DNA of 64,000 bases from Peribacillus frigoritolerans (lineage in GTDB: Bacteria > Bacillota > Bacilli > Bacillales > Bacillaceae), in assembly GCF_004358755.1 (NCBI RefSeq), contig NZ_SMZY01000003.1:1-64000 (forward strand), in the 5' to 3' direction. This document shows positions 1 to 7,344 of the stretch, piece after piece. The notes under the pieces are model-generated. The model was not told the origin of the DNA and ran no database searches. It saw nothing but the letters and a program-made list of their open reading frames with translations. Within the stretch, counting starts at the first letter, position 1. The number at the start of each line of letters is the position of its first letter. The translations under genes and the position numbers were made by a program.

Positions 1-123
1 CACGTGTTACTCACCCGTCCGCCGCTAACCTGCTGGAGCAAGCTCCAGCAAGTCCGCTCGACTTGCATGTATTAGGCACGCCGCCAGCGTTCGTCCTGAG
101 CCAGGATCAAACTCTCCGAAGAA
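1..123 (-). rRNA. 16S ribosomal RNA, 5' end (partial)
   Basis: The reverse complement of the first 117 bases reads as the universal start of bacterial 16S rRNA: GGAGAGTTTGATCCTGGCTC, then the GGCGGCGTGCCTAATACATG stretch. The gene runs out of the window at base 1, so only about 120 bases are present. The mature 5' end is placed six bases before GGAGAG by analogy with Bacillus 16S. Very likely the first gene of an rrn operon transcribed leftward. Confidence 0.97.
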
Positions 124-227
124 AATTTATGACTCAATTTGTTGCTGACTTAAAAATTTAAAACGTTTGGTACGCTTTTGGTTTTGTTTAGTTTTCAAAG
201 ATCATTTGCTTCAAGCGAAGCTTTATT
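124..227 (-). promoter_or_regulatory. 16S rRNA leader with conserved antitermination/processing element
   Basis: Between the rRNA promoters and the 16S 5' end, the minus strand carries TGATCTTTGAAAACTAAAC (bases 186-204), a sequence typical of Bacillus pre-16S leaders and associated with boxA-type antitermination and RNase III processing. No coding potential is seen. The role is inferred from the family; the sequence match is seen directly. Confidence 0.75.
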
Positions 228-256
228 AATATAACATTACGCCGTTTTAAAGTCAA
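228..256 (-). promoter_or_regulatory. rrn P2 promoter
   Basis: On the minus strand the -35 TTGACT (251-256) and -10 TATATT (228-233) are separated by exactly 17 bases, a near-consensus sigma-A promoter. It lies about 105 bases upstream of the 16S 5' end and is the downstream of two tandem rRNA promoters. Confidence 0.85.
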
Positions 257-323
257 GCATTAATTTCACTTTTCTTTTTTCAGGCTGTGTTGCTTTTTCG
301 CGTTTTTCGCGGCAACGAATAAT

Positions 324-352
324 AATATACCACGCCGAAATTCCCTTTGCAA
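324..352 (-). promoter_or_regulatory. rrn P1 promoter
   Basis: Minus-strand -35 TTGCAA (347-352) and -10 TATATT (324-329) with a 17-base spacer, about 95 bases upstream of P2. Tandem P1/P2 promoters with the same -10 are normal for Bacillus rrn operons. An A/T-rich stretch just upstream (about 353-385) could act as an UP element. Confidence 0.85.
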
Positions 353-382
353 TAGCTTTTTTATCATTTTATAAAAAAAGAT

Positions 383-425
383 TTTAAAGAACGAAAACGC
401 ACTGAATTTGTCTGAAATTCAGTGC
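383..425 (-). terminator. Rho-independent terminator of the thi ABC operon
   Basis: An 11-bp stem (399-409 with 415-425, GCACTGAATTT arms) is followed on the minus strand by a T-rich run (GTTTTCGTTCTTT). It lies just after the stop of the ATPase gene and separates the operon from the rRNA promoters. Confidence 0.85.
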
Positions 426-442
426 ATCATTTTCTAGTTGAA

Positions 443-1189
443 TCAGGTCTTTTTTAAATAAAGAACATCAAGCAACCTCCGTTTAAGTGAAGCAAACTTC
501 ATACTTGTAAAGAGATCATCTGTCCTTGGCCGGGTAAATTCCACACTAACTTCTTCTATTATTCTTCCCGGCCTGGGCGAAAGAATAAAGATTCTGTCTG
601 ACAGAAAGATGGCTTCATCCATATCATGAGTAATGAATATCACTGTCTGTCCCGTTTCCTCGCATATTTGGATAAACCACTTCTGAAGCTCAAGTCTTGT
701 CATCGCATCAAGCTTTCCAAAAGGTTCATCCAATAGAAGGAGTTCTTTATTATTTAAATAGGCTCTTAGGAAATTGGCTCGCTGACGCATTCCGCCCGAA
801 AGCATAAAAGGATAATGATCTTCATATCCTGCCAGCCCGAATTTTTTGAAAAGACCGCGCGCTTGATTGCGCGCTTCTTCTTTCCCGCTGCCTTGTATCT
901 CTAAAGGAAGAATGACATTATCCAAAACCGTCCTCCACGGAAACAGGACATCACTTTGGGGCATATATCCGATAAGCCCGGTTCTATTCGTTATCTCTTC
1001 TCTATTGTAATAGACAGTTCCATTAGTCGGCTTATTTATGCCGGCTATAATATCAAGCAATGTACTTTTTCCGCAGCCGCTTGGTCCAATGATGCTTACA
1101 AATTCGCCTTTTTTCACATTCAAGTCTGTCGGCAGCAGGACATGCTGGTCTTCAGTATAAGATTTGCTGATTTGAGAAAGAGTCAGCAT
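443..1189 (-). CDS. thiZ: ABC transporter ATP-binding protein, thiamine-precursor (ThiZ-like)
   Basis: A 248-residue ABC ATPase energising import of a thiamine precursor (formylaminopyrimidine/HMP type). Visible motifs: Walker A GPSGCGKST, Q-loop MPQSDVLFPW, signature LSGGMRQR, Walker B LLLLDEP with the D-loop, and the H-loop THD. The resemblance is to the nitrate/sulfonate/taurine class, as expected for ThiZ. The frame is open further upstream into thiY, but the ATG at 1189 follows AAGGAAAGGAA and lies one base after the thiY stop, so it is taken as the start. It is the last gene of the TPP-riboswitch operon and is followed directly by a terminator. The exact substrate is inferred from riboswitch and neighbours. 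Confidence 0.88.
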   Translation of the reverse strand: MLTLSQISKSYTEDQHVLLPTDLNVKKGEFVSIIGPSGCGKSTLLDIIAGINKPTNGTVYYNREEITNRTGLIGYMPQSDVLFPWRTVLDNVILPLEIQGSGKEEARNQARGLFKKFGLAGYEDHYPFMLSGGMRQRANFLRAYLNNKELLLLDEPFGKLDAMTRLELQKWFIQICEETGQTVIFITHDMDEAIFLSDRIFILSPRPGRIIEEVSVEFTRPRTDDLFTSMKFASLKRRLLDVLYLKKT

Positions 1190-1190
1190 G

Positions 1191-2183
1191 CTATTCCTTT
1201 CCTTCAGGCAGGAACTCATTTGTAAAAGCTTCGCTTGGGTCGATGTTCTCTTCAATCAGCTTTCGTTCATACATCCAATCCGCATATCTTTTCCAGACCT
1301 TTTCTTCTTGTATGCCCCATTGCTTTGCATCTCCCTGATACTGTTCACTTAACCACACTTGACTGTCCTTCACTAGCTCAGCATTAATCTCAGGTACATT
1401 TTTAATCAGGATATCCGCTGCTTCTTCCGGATCCTCAATAGCAAATTGATAGCCTTTTGATGTAGCTTTCATGAAGGATTGGACCATTTCTTTATCTTTT
1501 GCCATTTTGGATTCGCTTGTTGCGATAAGTGGAGTGTAATAGTTTAAAGCTGGATCAAGGTCTTTTAGATAGATGTAATTCAATTCAATTCCCTGGCGGT
1601 CAGCCTCAACTCCGTCCCACCCTTGGAAAATCCATTGAAAATCGGTATCGCGTCCGATTGATTTGAAAAAGTCAGTTGCTCCAAGCGTGACATAATCCAC
1701 TTTTTCAAAGTCTGCATTCGATTTATCCATGACAGCTTTGATAACAGCTTCTTCTGTCGGAGAACCCCATCCCCCATATCGTTTCCCTTCAAAATTCTTT
1801 GGAGAAGTGATGTTTTCTTCTTTTAATGAAGCAAATGCAGAAGTATTCTCCTGGATGATTGCTCCTATTGAAACAATCGGAACGCCAGTTGATCTTGCAT
1901 GTGTAATATTCTCCTGATGGCTGACGGCAAAATCAACTTCCCCCGAAGCAACAATCTGATCAGCACTGACTCCTTCTCCCGGTTCAACAATTTCTACATC
2001 AAGACCTTCTTCTTTATAGAAGCCCTTTTCTTTCGCTGCATAAATGCCTGTATGATTTGTGTTTGGAAACCAATCCAGCATAATCTTTACTTTTTCCACT
2101 TCCTCATTAGATGCTTTTTCGGCTGATTCGCATCCAGATAAGATGAACACTAAACTAGATAGAATAAATAAGAATTTCTTCAT
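1191..2183 (-). CDS. thiY: ABC transporter substrate-binding lipoprotein, ThiY/NMT1 family
   Basis: A 330-residue solute-binding protein of the NMT1/THI5-like group, which binds pyrimidine precursors of thiamine outside the membrane. The N-terminus is a lipoprotein signal with lipobox LSGC (Cys18), followed by a typical core: MLDWFPNTNHTGIYAAKEKG, then GFYKEEGLDVEI and the GSPTEE region. It sits between the permease and ATPase genes with very short gaps (15 and 1 bases) in the TPP-riboswitch operon. Expected to be anchored to the outer face of the membrane and to deliver ligand to ThiX. Ligand identity (formylaminopyrimidine, HMP or a related degradation product) is known for ThiY homologues and inferred here. 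Confidence 0.9.
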   Translation of the reverse strand: MKKFLFILSSLVFILSGCESAEKASNEEVEKVKIMLDWFPNTNHTGIYAAKEKGFYKEEGLDVEIVEPGEGVSADQIVASGEVDFAVSHQENITHARSTGVPIVSIGAIIQENTSAFASLKEENITSPKNFEGKRYGGWGSPTEEAVIKAVMDKSNADFEKVDYVTLGATDFFKSIGRDTDFQWIFQGWDGVEADRQGIELNYIYLKDLDPALNYYTPLIATSESKMAKDKEMVQSFMKATSKGYQFAIEDPEEAADILIKNVPEINAELVKDSQVWLSEQYQGDAKQWGIQEEKVWKRYADWMYERKLIEENIDPSEAFTNEFLPEGKE

Positions 2184-2198
2184 TTTTTCTCCCCCGTG

Positions 2199-2987
2199 CT
2201 AATTAGAATGCTTTTTCTGCTTGTATTTCCAGGGCATCATGATTCTTGCCAGGATTTCAATGAGTGCAAAAATAATTAAGCTTAAACCTACTATTAAGAT
2301 GATGGCTGCAAATACTTTTTCTGTTAGAAACGACTGGGAGGATCGAGTTAATAGAATGCCGAGTCCTTTGCTTGCACCCAGCCACTCTCCGATAACGGCT
2401 CCCATCACACTGTATGTTCCTGCTATTTTTAATCCTGAAAAAAAGAAAGGCGCCGCAGCAGGAAGTTTCAGTTTTATAAACATCTGCCTCCGGCTTGCTC
2501 CAAGCGTTCGCATGAGCTTCACCATGTCCCTGTCAACTAAACGGAATCCATCAGACAGGTTGATGGCGATCGGAAAGAAACAGACGAGCGCCACCACGAT
2601 GACTTTAGGAAAAATACCGAACCCAAACCAGATGATAAGCAGTGGGGCAAGCGCGATAATGGGAATGGTCTGCGAAAGAACAAGCAGCGGTTCAACAGAT
2701 TTTCGAACCCACTCTGACATGTCTATCAAAATAGCAATCAATACTCCCGCGGCTATTGCGATTAATAATCCAAGCACTGCTTCCGCCAGAGTCTGCAGGA
2801 TATGCACGCCTATCGTCCCTCTCATTTCTGCAAGCGTGATGAAAATATCAGTCGGGCGCGGCAGAATCCATTTTTCCACCTCAGTGACGATGACAGCCAC
2901 TTCCCATAAAAAGAGGAATAACAGCAGCACGATACCAGGAAGCGCAATCCCTGAAAGGGTGTTAACGGTATTTTTTAAGTTTTTCAT
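2199..2987 (-). CDS. thiX: ABC transporter permease, thiamine-precursor (ThiX-like)
   Basis: A 262-residue BPD-type permease with about six membrane segments and the EAA loop (RTLGASRRQMFIKLKLPAAAP), the docking site for the ATPase. Its start overlaps the end of the upstream thiamine-binding gene by 26 bases; the site AGAAGGGG is 9 bases before this ATG, suggesting translational coupling. With ThiY and ThiZ it makes a complete importer. The family is shared with taurine/nitrate permeases; the thiamine assignment rests on the TPP riboswitch and the ThiY partner. Confidence 0.9.
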   Translation of the reverse strand: MKNLKNTVNTLSGIALPGIVLLLFLFLWEVAVIVTEVEKWILPRPTDIFITLAEMRGTIGVHILQTLAEAVLGLLIAIAAGVLIAILIDMSEWVRKSVEPLLVLSQTIPIIALAPLLIIWFGFGIFPKVIVVALVCFFPIAINLSDGFRLVDRDMVKLMRTLGASRRQMFIKLKLPAAAPFFFSGLKIAGTYSVMGAVIGEWLGASKGLGILLTRSSQSFLTEKVFAAIILIVGLSLIIFALIEILARIMMPWKYKQKKHSN

Positions 2988-3252
2988 CCATTGTGACCCC
3001 TTCTTTTGGACGGTAATGAATTTTCATGTGAGTCATCACCTCAGTCGCACCGGCTGAAATGCAGGCATCCTGCGCTTGCTTGACAATTTCAATCAGTTCA
3101 TCAAGCTCTCCCTCCATTACCGTCTCCATTGCACCAACCTCATATTTCACTCCGGATTGCTGGACAACCTCAATGGCTTTGTCGACAATTTCATATGTAT
3201 TTCCTTCTGATGATTTAGGCAGCACCTGAAATGCTAGATTTACACTGGACAT
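2962..3252 (-). CDS. MTH1187/YkoF-like thiamine-binding protein
   Basis: A 96-residue protein of the MTH1187 (UPF0045, YqgV-like) family: small alpha/beta proteins that bind thiamine or related pyrimidines. The opening (AFQVLPKS) and the TVMEGELDELIEIVKQAQ and ATEVMTHMKIHYR stretches fit the family. There is no signal peptide, so it is cytoplasmic. It is the first gene after the TPP riboswitch, preceded by a strong TAAGGAGG site, and overlaps thiX by 26 bases. Members commonly accompany ThiXYZ-type transporters; the precise role, perhaps ligand buffering, is not established. Confidence 0.85.
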   Translation of the reverse strand: MSSVNLAFQVLPKSSEGNTYEIVDKAIEVVQQSGVKYEVGAMETVMEGELDELIEIVKQAQDACISAGATEVMTHMKIHYRPKEGVTMDEKLKKYR

Positions 3253-3301
3253 TCTTTTTCCTCCTTAAATTTTTTCATATATGAATAGCTGACCGAACGA
3301 C

Positions 3302-3328
3302 AAAAAAGGCTGCCACTGGGGCAGCCTT
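3302..3328 (-). terminator. TPP-riboswitch-controlled terminator
   Basis: On the minus strand AAGGCTGCC and GGCAGCCTT arms close over a short loop and are followed by TTTTTT. It lies about 40 bases downstream of the TPP aptamer and about 50 bases before the first gene, so it is the expected expression platform: thiamine pyrophosphate binding would favour termination. Confidence 0.88.
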
Positions 3329-3369
3329 AACGCATTCGCAAAGTTATGGAAAAATAACGCATCTTCCGC

Positions 3370-3456
3370 ATTCCCTCCGCTGGCATTACCCAGATCAGGT
3401 TAAAGGGTCGATACAAGAATCAGTATCCTCTCAGCCAAGTTCACTCAGCTCCCCTG
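3370..3456 (-). promoter_or_regulatory. TPP riboswitch (thi ABC operon)
   Basis: The minus strand holds the conserved TPP aptamer: GGGGAGC at the 5' side, GGCTGAGAGGAT (pyrimidine-sensing helix), then ACCCTTTAACCTGATCTGGG and TAATGCCAGCGGAGGGAA. It is followed by an intrinsic terminator, so it is read as a ligand-induced OFF switch for the thiamine-binding protein and thiXYZ. Confidence 0.96.
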
Positions 3457-3476
3457 CATATATTGAATTCATGGAA

Positions 3477-3505
3477 ACTATAGCAAGATTCCGGAATATT
3501 GTAAA
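3477..3505 (-). promoter_or_regulatory. Promoter of the thi ABC operon
   Basis: Minus-strand -35 TTTACA (3500-3505) and -10 TATAGT (3477-3482) with a 17-base spacer, starting transcription about 15 bases before the TPP aptamer. Confidence 0.8.
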
Positions 3506-3556
3506 GATAAAAGAAAGGGCTTTCCAAACTTTTCTGAAAAAAATCTCAATATATCC

Positions 3557-3585
3557 TTGTCGAATTTTGCAACTTCCTGTATAGT
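3557..3585 (+). promoter_or_regulatory. Promoter of thiT
   Basis: Plus-strand -35 TTGTCG (3557-3562) and -10 TATAGT (3580-3585) with a 17-base spacer, about 28 bases before the second TPP aptamer. It is back to back with the promoter of the thi ABC operon. Confidence 0.75.
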
Positions 3586-3612
3586 AGTGTCTAAATCATA
3601 TATTGCATTTGA

Positions 3613-3697
3613 CCACTTGGGGAGCCATCCGGCTGAGAGTGAACATGTTGTTCAGACCCGTTGAACCTGTATAGTTAAAGCTTACGTAGGGATGTGG
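3613..3697 (+). promoter_or_regulatory. TPP riboswitch (thiT)
   Basis: Plus-strand aptamer with P1 arms CCAC (3613-3616) and GTGG (3694-3697), the CTGAGAGTGAAC block and the GAACCTGTATAGTTAAAGC / TTACGTAGGGA block characteristic of ThiT (YuaJ) leaders. The downstream hairpin at 3725-3770 supplies the expression platform. Confidence 0.94.
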
Positions 3698-3724
3698 CGA
3701 TGGATTCAAGTGATAACCCAACCA

Positions 3725-3770
3725 AAGCAGTGCGTGGAAACCATCCGACATTCCCCGCATTGCTTTTTAT
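3725..3770 (+). terminator. Attenuator hairpin in the thiT leader
   Basis: AAGCAGTGCG (3725-3734) pairs with CGCATTGCTT (3756-3765, one G-U pair) and is followed by TTTTTATT. It lies between the TPP aptamer and the thiT ribosome site, so it is the likely ligand-controlled terminator. Confidence 0.8.
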
Positions 3771-3817
3771 TATGGAAAAAAACAGCCCCGGTCGAATGTG
3801 CGAAAAGGGGAAAAGCT

Positions 3818-4390
3818 ATGCAGACAAATACACGTCTTGTTTTCTTAGTAGAGGCAGCAATCCTTGGAGCGATTGCATTTCTGCTTGATTTAGCAACAAG
3901 CTTTATTGGCAAAATGCCTCAGGGCGGGTCAATCTCGCTTGCGATGATTCCTGTCTTGATTATGGGCTTTCGCCACGGTTTAAAAGGCGGACTGCTTACA
4001 GGATTTTTACTTGGTGTTTTACAGACGATTATGGGCTACACAACAATCGTGCATCCGGTACAGGGTTTTCTTGACTATTTTGTCGCATTTACCGTTGTGG
4101 GTGCCGGAGGAGTATTTTATAAGCAAGTCCAAAGCTCTTTGAACCCGCTGAACAAAAGACGGCTAATTACTTATGTAGTAGCGGCAGCTTTTCTCGGAAG
4201 CTTTCTGAGATTTGCAGCACATACACTTGCAGGAGCTGTATTCTTTGCAGAATTTGCAGGAGATCAGCCCGTTCTGCTGTATTCAGCCGGCTATAATGCA
4301 TCATACATGGTGCCGACATTTGTCATTTGCTCCATTGTCTTAGTATTGATGCTGACAACTTCTAAATCACTTGTTTTAAAAAGAAAATAG
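3818..4390 (+). CDS. thiT: Energy-coupled thiamine transporter ThiT (ECF S component)
   Basis: A 190-residue, six-helix membrane protein of the ThiT/YuaJ family, the high-affinity thiamine-binding S component that works with the shared ECF module (EcfA1A2T, encoded elsewhere). The core motif LVFLVEAAILGAIAFLLDL and GGSISLAMIPVLIMGFRHG match the family, the latter loop carrying the AxxxA-type contact and thiamine-binding residues. The ATG at 3818 follows AAAAGGGG and sits downstream of the TPP riboswitch and its attenuator; the frame is open further upstream, but that would read through the riboswitch. A good terminator follows. Regulation by TPP is clear from the leader. Confidence 0.95.
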   Translation: MQTNTRLVFLVEAAILGAIAFLLDLATSFIGKMPQGGSISLAMIPVLIMGFRHGLKGGLLTGFLLGVLQTIMGYTTIVHPVQGFLDYFVAFTVVGAGGVFYKQVQSSLNPLNKRRLITYVVAAAFLGSFLRFAAHTLAGAVFFAEFAGDQPVLLYSAGYNASYMVPTFVICSIVLVLMLTTSKSLVLKRK

Positions 4391-4398
4391 ATTCCGGT

Positions 4399-4430
4399 AA
4401 AAGCACCGATTTTTTCTCGGTGCTTTTTTT
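4399..4430 (+). terminator. Terminator of thiT
   Basis: AAGCACCGA and TCGGTGCTT arms around a T loop, followed by seven Ts, 10 bases after the thiT stop. Confidence 0.93.
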
Positions 4431-4492
4431 GTCATAATCTTTCATTTGTCTGCATGTACTAGTAGTAATAGATTTCTTATGGAGGACAAACG

Positions 4493-4690
4493 ATGAATCT
4501 ATCTTACTCATTCATGCTGATGACCTTTTTATTGTCGGTTTTTCATTTTCTATATGGTTACTTTGAAGCAATCAGAATCAGCAACGAAGAAGATTTAGTC
4601 AGCGGCTGGTCTGTCATTTTCTCTTTTCCGCTTGCCTTTGTATTCGCATATTTTGCTGCGGTGTTTCATCAGCAGATTTTACCTCACTAA
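4493..4690 (+). CDS. Small membrane protein, unknown function
   Basis: A 65-residue protein with two predicted membrane helices (about residues 3-24 and 40-60) joined by a short charged loop (RISNEEDLVSG). The site ATGGAGGACAAACG precedes the ATG, so translation is well supported. It is monocistronic: thiT's terminator lies upstream and a hairpin starting at 4689 lies downstream. I do not recognise the family; length and topology alone give no function. Confidence 0.7.
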   Translation: MNLSYSFMLMTFLLSVFHFLYGYFEAIRISNEEDLVSGWSVIFSFPLAFVFAYFAAVFHQQILPH

Positions 4691-4722
4691 AAAGAAACGG
4701 GACAACGTCACGTTTCTTTTTT
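4689..4722. terminator. Bidirectional terminator
   Basis: AAAAGAAACG and CGTTTCTTTT arms with T runs in both directions. It serves the small plus-strand gene and, because it straddles the stop codon of the convergent SDR gene, probably that gene as well. Confidence 0.8.
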
Positions 4723-5595
4723 CATTTCCTCTATTAAACTTTCTATGTATGGATTCAATTTCTCAAATGAGTATCCAGCTCTTTCAGCCTTCGACACATC
4801 CAGTGTCCAATCACCTGCTAATCCATAAGGCGAGGCATTCTCTTTCGTAATATCGCTTGTCACCATCGCCTTTTTGCCCACAGCACTCTCGATTTGATGC
4901 AGCAGATCATTGAGCGAGAGACTTTTTTCAAAAGCAATATTGAATGCACCCGCTAAGTTTTTTTCGCAAACCATATACAAAAATCCCGCTGCATCCTCAG
5001 ATGACGTATAGCTATAAAAATGACCAGAATCCGCGAGGCCAATCGGCTCCTCGTTCTTCACCTTGTTCACATGAAATAAAAAGCGTTCCGTATAATCGTC
5101 TATTCCAATGACAAGTGCTGGTCTAACAGCGGCAACCGGCACATCTGCAGTCTGAAAAAGATAGGCTTCCGCGCTGCGCTTTGCTTCCTGATAGCCGCTC
5201 ATCCCTTTATAGTCTTTGCGCTCTTTAAAGGAAGGCTTGTACAATAACGGATCAAAGTCCTCTTCTTTTCGTCCTCTCCCAAATTCATAGACTGCCATAG
5301 TGGACGTGAAAATATAATGCTTGATTTTACCCTGCAGCGCTTCGTAAGAAGATTTTGCTTCAAGCGGCGAAAAGCACGATTGATCATAGACAACGTCCCA
5401 TTTTTTATGATCAAATGCTTTAATCATTGATTCTTTGTTTTCACGATCAATTATCAGACGATCAACACTATCTCCAAAGTCATCAGGCGTTCTTCCTCTT
5501 GTAGCAATCGTCACTTCTGTCCCATTTTTCAGCAGCTTATAAACAAGTCTTTTTCCGAAAAATTGAGTTCCGCCCAGTATTAATGCACGCTTCAC
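4708..5595 (-). CDS. NAD-dependent epimerase/dehydratase family protein (extended SDR)
   Basis: A 295-residue protein with the Rossmann motif GGTQFFGKRL at the N-terminus, an STMAVYEFG strand with the catalytic Ser/Thr region, and YQEAK (the YxxxK active-site pair) in the middle, as in extended or atypical SDRs acting on nucleotide sugars or related substrates. It is cytoplasmic. Its ATG overlaps the last four bases of the upstream GNAT gene (ATGA-type junction), so the two are co-translated. The substrate cannot be deduced; no sugar-pathway genes are adjacent. Confidence 0.85.
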   Translation of the reverse strand: MKRALILGGTQFFGKRLVYKLLKNGTEVTIATRGRTPDDFGDSVDRLIIDRENKESMIKAFDHKKWDVVYDQSCFSPLEAKSSYEALQGKIKHYIFTSTMAVYEFGRGRKEEDFDPLLYKPSFKERKDYKGMSGYQEAKRSAEAYLFQTADVPVAAVRPALVIGIDDYTERFLFHVNKVKNEEPIGLADSGHFYSYTSSEDAAGFLYMVCEKNLAGAFNIAFEKSLSLNDLLHQIESAVGKKAMVTSDITKENASPYGLAGDWTLDVSKAERAGYSFEKLNPYIESLIEEMKKET

Positions 5596-6131
5596 AGTGA
5601 TCCCTCTTTCCTTTTCAATGCAGCTGACAGTTTCGGCAAGTCACGCCATCCCAATGCCGTTTCCTGATGACCTGTTCCCTCAATCGTGTAGACGTCCTCC
5701 GTAATCTTCTCAGGTGAAAAGCGTTCGTAGAAACCTTTAGAAGGATTCGCATTCATTACCCAGAGCAGCATAGATTGATAGTTTTTCCTGATCAGCTCAT
5801 CAGCAACCGCCTTTACTAGCCTTCGTCCAATGCCCGTTCGCTGCACTTCTTTTAATAAATAAATTGCATATAATTCTCCGTCAAACCCGTGTTCCTTTGT
5901 TCGTTCAGGACCGAAACCTGCAAATCCTACAATTTGACCTTTATCATTCTCTGCAACGAAAACAGAATTAGGATCAATCGACTGCCATCTTTTTTCTCTA
6001 CTTTCATATGTAAGACTTTCCAGATAGGCATCTGCTACAATACCGGTATAAGTTGTTCTCCAGCTGTCCACATGTACAACGGCAATTTGTTTCGCGTCTT
6101 CATTGACAGCTTTTCTTATCTTATAATTCAT
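5592..6131 (-). CDS. GNAT family N-acetyltransferase
   Basis: A 179-residue GNAT enzyme that would transfer an acetyl group from acetyl-CoA to an amine. It has the typical N-terminal IRKAVNEDAKQIAVVHVDSW, strand b4 ELYAIYLLKEVQRTGIGRRL (the Q/RxxGxG/A acetyl-CoA loop as QRTGIGRRL) and a C-terminal LWVMNANPSKGFYERF segment. The ATG at 6131 is eight bases after AAGGAG and is preferred over an in-frame GTG three codons upstream that lies inside the ribosome site. It is followed with a four-base overlap by the SDR gene. Substrate unknown. Confidence 0.87.
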   Translation of the reverse strand: MNYKIRKAVNEDAKQIAVVHVDSWRTTYTGIVADAYLESLTYESREKRWQSIDPNSVFVAENDKGQIVGFAGFGPERTKEHGFDGELYAIYLLKEVQRTGIGRRLVKAVADELIRKNYQSMLLWVMNANPSKGFYERFSPEKITEDVYTIEGTGHQETALGWRDLPKLSAALKRKEGSL

Positions 6132-6248
6132 GTTCAACACTCCTTGCTGATAAAATTCGACAAGTTCAAATTAAATCCCTACCTCTAAAAGGAGTTTCTT
6201 TTCATCAAACAGAATATGTTCATAGACTAAGACAATCGGAGGCTGCAT

Positions 6249-7331
6249 GTGAAAATACTTCTGCATAGTTTCTTATCGGTTCTGTATATCGTTTATTTCA
6301 CCGGAGTGTTTTACGTTCTGTTTCTCTTTTTGAATATCCCTGCCAGTGTAATCGCAGGAAGCATTATGGCGCTTTTGCTGATCAGCTTGTTTATCTATTC
6401 TATATACGAGATGATTCACCGCAAAGAAAAGAATCTGCTTTTTTTCAAAGGCCTGTCAGGATCCATCTTTCTTTCCATTACAGCCATCAGTTTAATCATC
6501 ACCTTATTTTTCGTTGTCCTCATGAATGTAATGACGACTCATTTTAACTATCAAAATATTAGTCCGCGGGAGAAGTTTGAGTTTCAGGTTAACGCTTTTT
6601 TGCCGATTGACCCTTACGAAAAATATAAAGAGGATGCTGAAACGAAGAAAATTTCTCATCTGACTGTTTATTATTCCTCTCTGAGTAAAAGAGATATCCT
6701 GCTCGTTGAGGACGAATTCATAAATGCACGTAACATTAGTAAACGCTTGTTCGGCGAGATTGAAGATCAGCCGATTGACCTGATTCTGCTTGATGAATCG
6801 CCGGACTCGCTGCAGGAACTTGAGTATCTGGATTATATGGGATTTTACGATCATCTGAAAGAAACCATGGCGATTGTCATTCCGGATGATTTCGATGCCG
6901 CATCCCCGCTTGTCGTGGAAACTTTTTACCATGAATATGCCCATTACTATATGGAGAAAGCATTAGAGAAAATGGAAATCGACTCACTGAAAATTCCTAT
7001 CTGGTTTAATGAAGGTGTAGCAGAATATGCCGGCTATAACGGAGAGGATGCAAAAATCCGTATTGACAGGGTGATTCCTTTCAATGAACTTAGAAATCCA
7101 GGAAACTGGGCAACGGCACTGGAAGACAGCCCGGAAGCGGAAGTTTATACTCAAAGCTACTGCGCCGTTAAAATTCTGACAGATGAATTTGGAGAAGACA
7201 TTATTATGGAACTCCTGCTTGAAACCAAAGAAGCAAGCAGCTTTGAAGAAGCTTTAAAAAAGAAGACGAAGTATACGTATAAAGATTTAGAAAAGAAAAT
7301 CATAGAAAAACAAAAAAGGACTCGAAATTGA
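6249..7331 (+). CDS. Membrane-anchored HExxH (gluzincin-type) metallopeptidase
   Basis: A 360-residue protein with three N-terminal membrane helices (about residues 5-28, 35-55 and 68-95) and a long extracellular domain carrying HEYAHYY and, some 30 residues later, WFNEGVAEY. This is the HExxH plus distal Glu arrangement of peptidase MA-like gluzincins, so a zinc ligand set can be read off. The start is GTG, six bases after GGAGG; the overlapping ATG is followed by a stop. It stands alone, and the hairpin after it overlaps the stop codon. A role in wall or membrane proteolysis is possible, but the substrate is not known. Confidence 0.78.
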   Translation: MKILLHSFLSVLYIVYFTGVFYVLFLFLNIPASVIAGSIMALLLISLFIYSIYEMIHRKEKNLLFFKGLSGSIFLSITAISLIITLFFVVLMNVMTTHFNYQNISPREKFEFQVNAFLPIDPYEKYKEDAETKKISHLTVYYSSLSKRDILLVEDEFINARNISKRLFGEIEDQPIDLILLDESPDSLQELEYLDYMGFYDHLKETMAIVIPDDFDAASPLVVETFYHEYAHYYMEKALEKMEIDSLKIPIWFNEGVAEYAGYNGEDAKIRIDRVIPFNELRNPGNWATALEDSPEAEVYTQSYCAVKILTDEFGEDIIMELLLETKEASSFEEALKKKTKYTYKDLEKKIIEKQKRTRN

Positions 7332-7340
7332 GTCCTTTTC
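7314..7340. terminator. Bidirectional terminator between convergent genes
   Basis: AAAAGGACTC and GAGTCCTTTT arms overlap the stop codon of the peptidase gene and lie just past the stop of the EamA gene on the other strand, with T or A runs on both sides. Confidence 0.8.
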
Positions 7341-7344
7341 TCCT

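Noticed and set aside
2221-3057. Long open frame (278 codons) on the plus strand opposite thiX
   Set aside because: It lies wholly antisense to a clear permease gene, has no ribosome site and shows no protein pattern; it follows from the codon use of the gene below.
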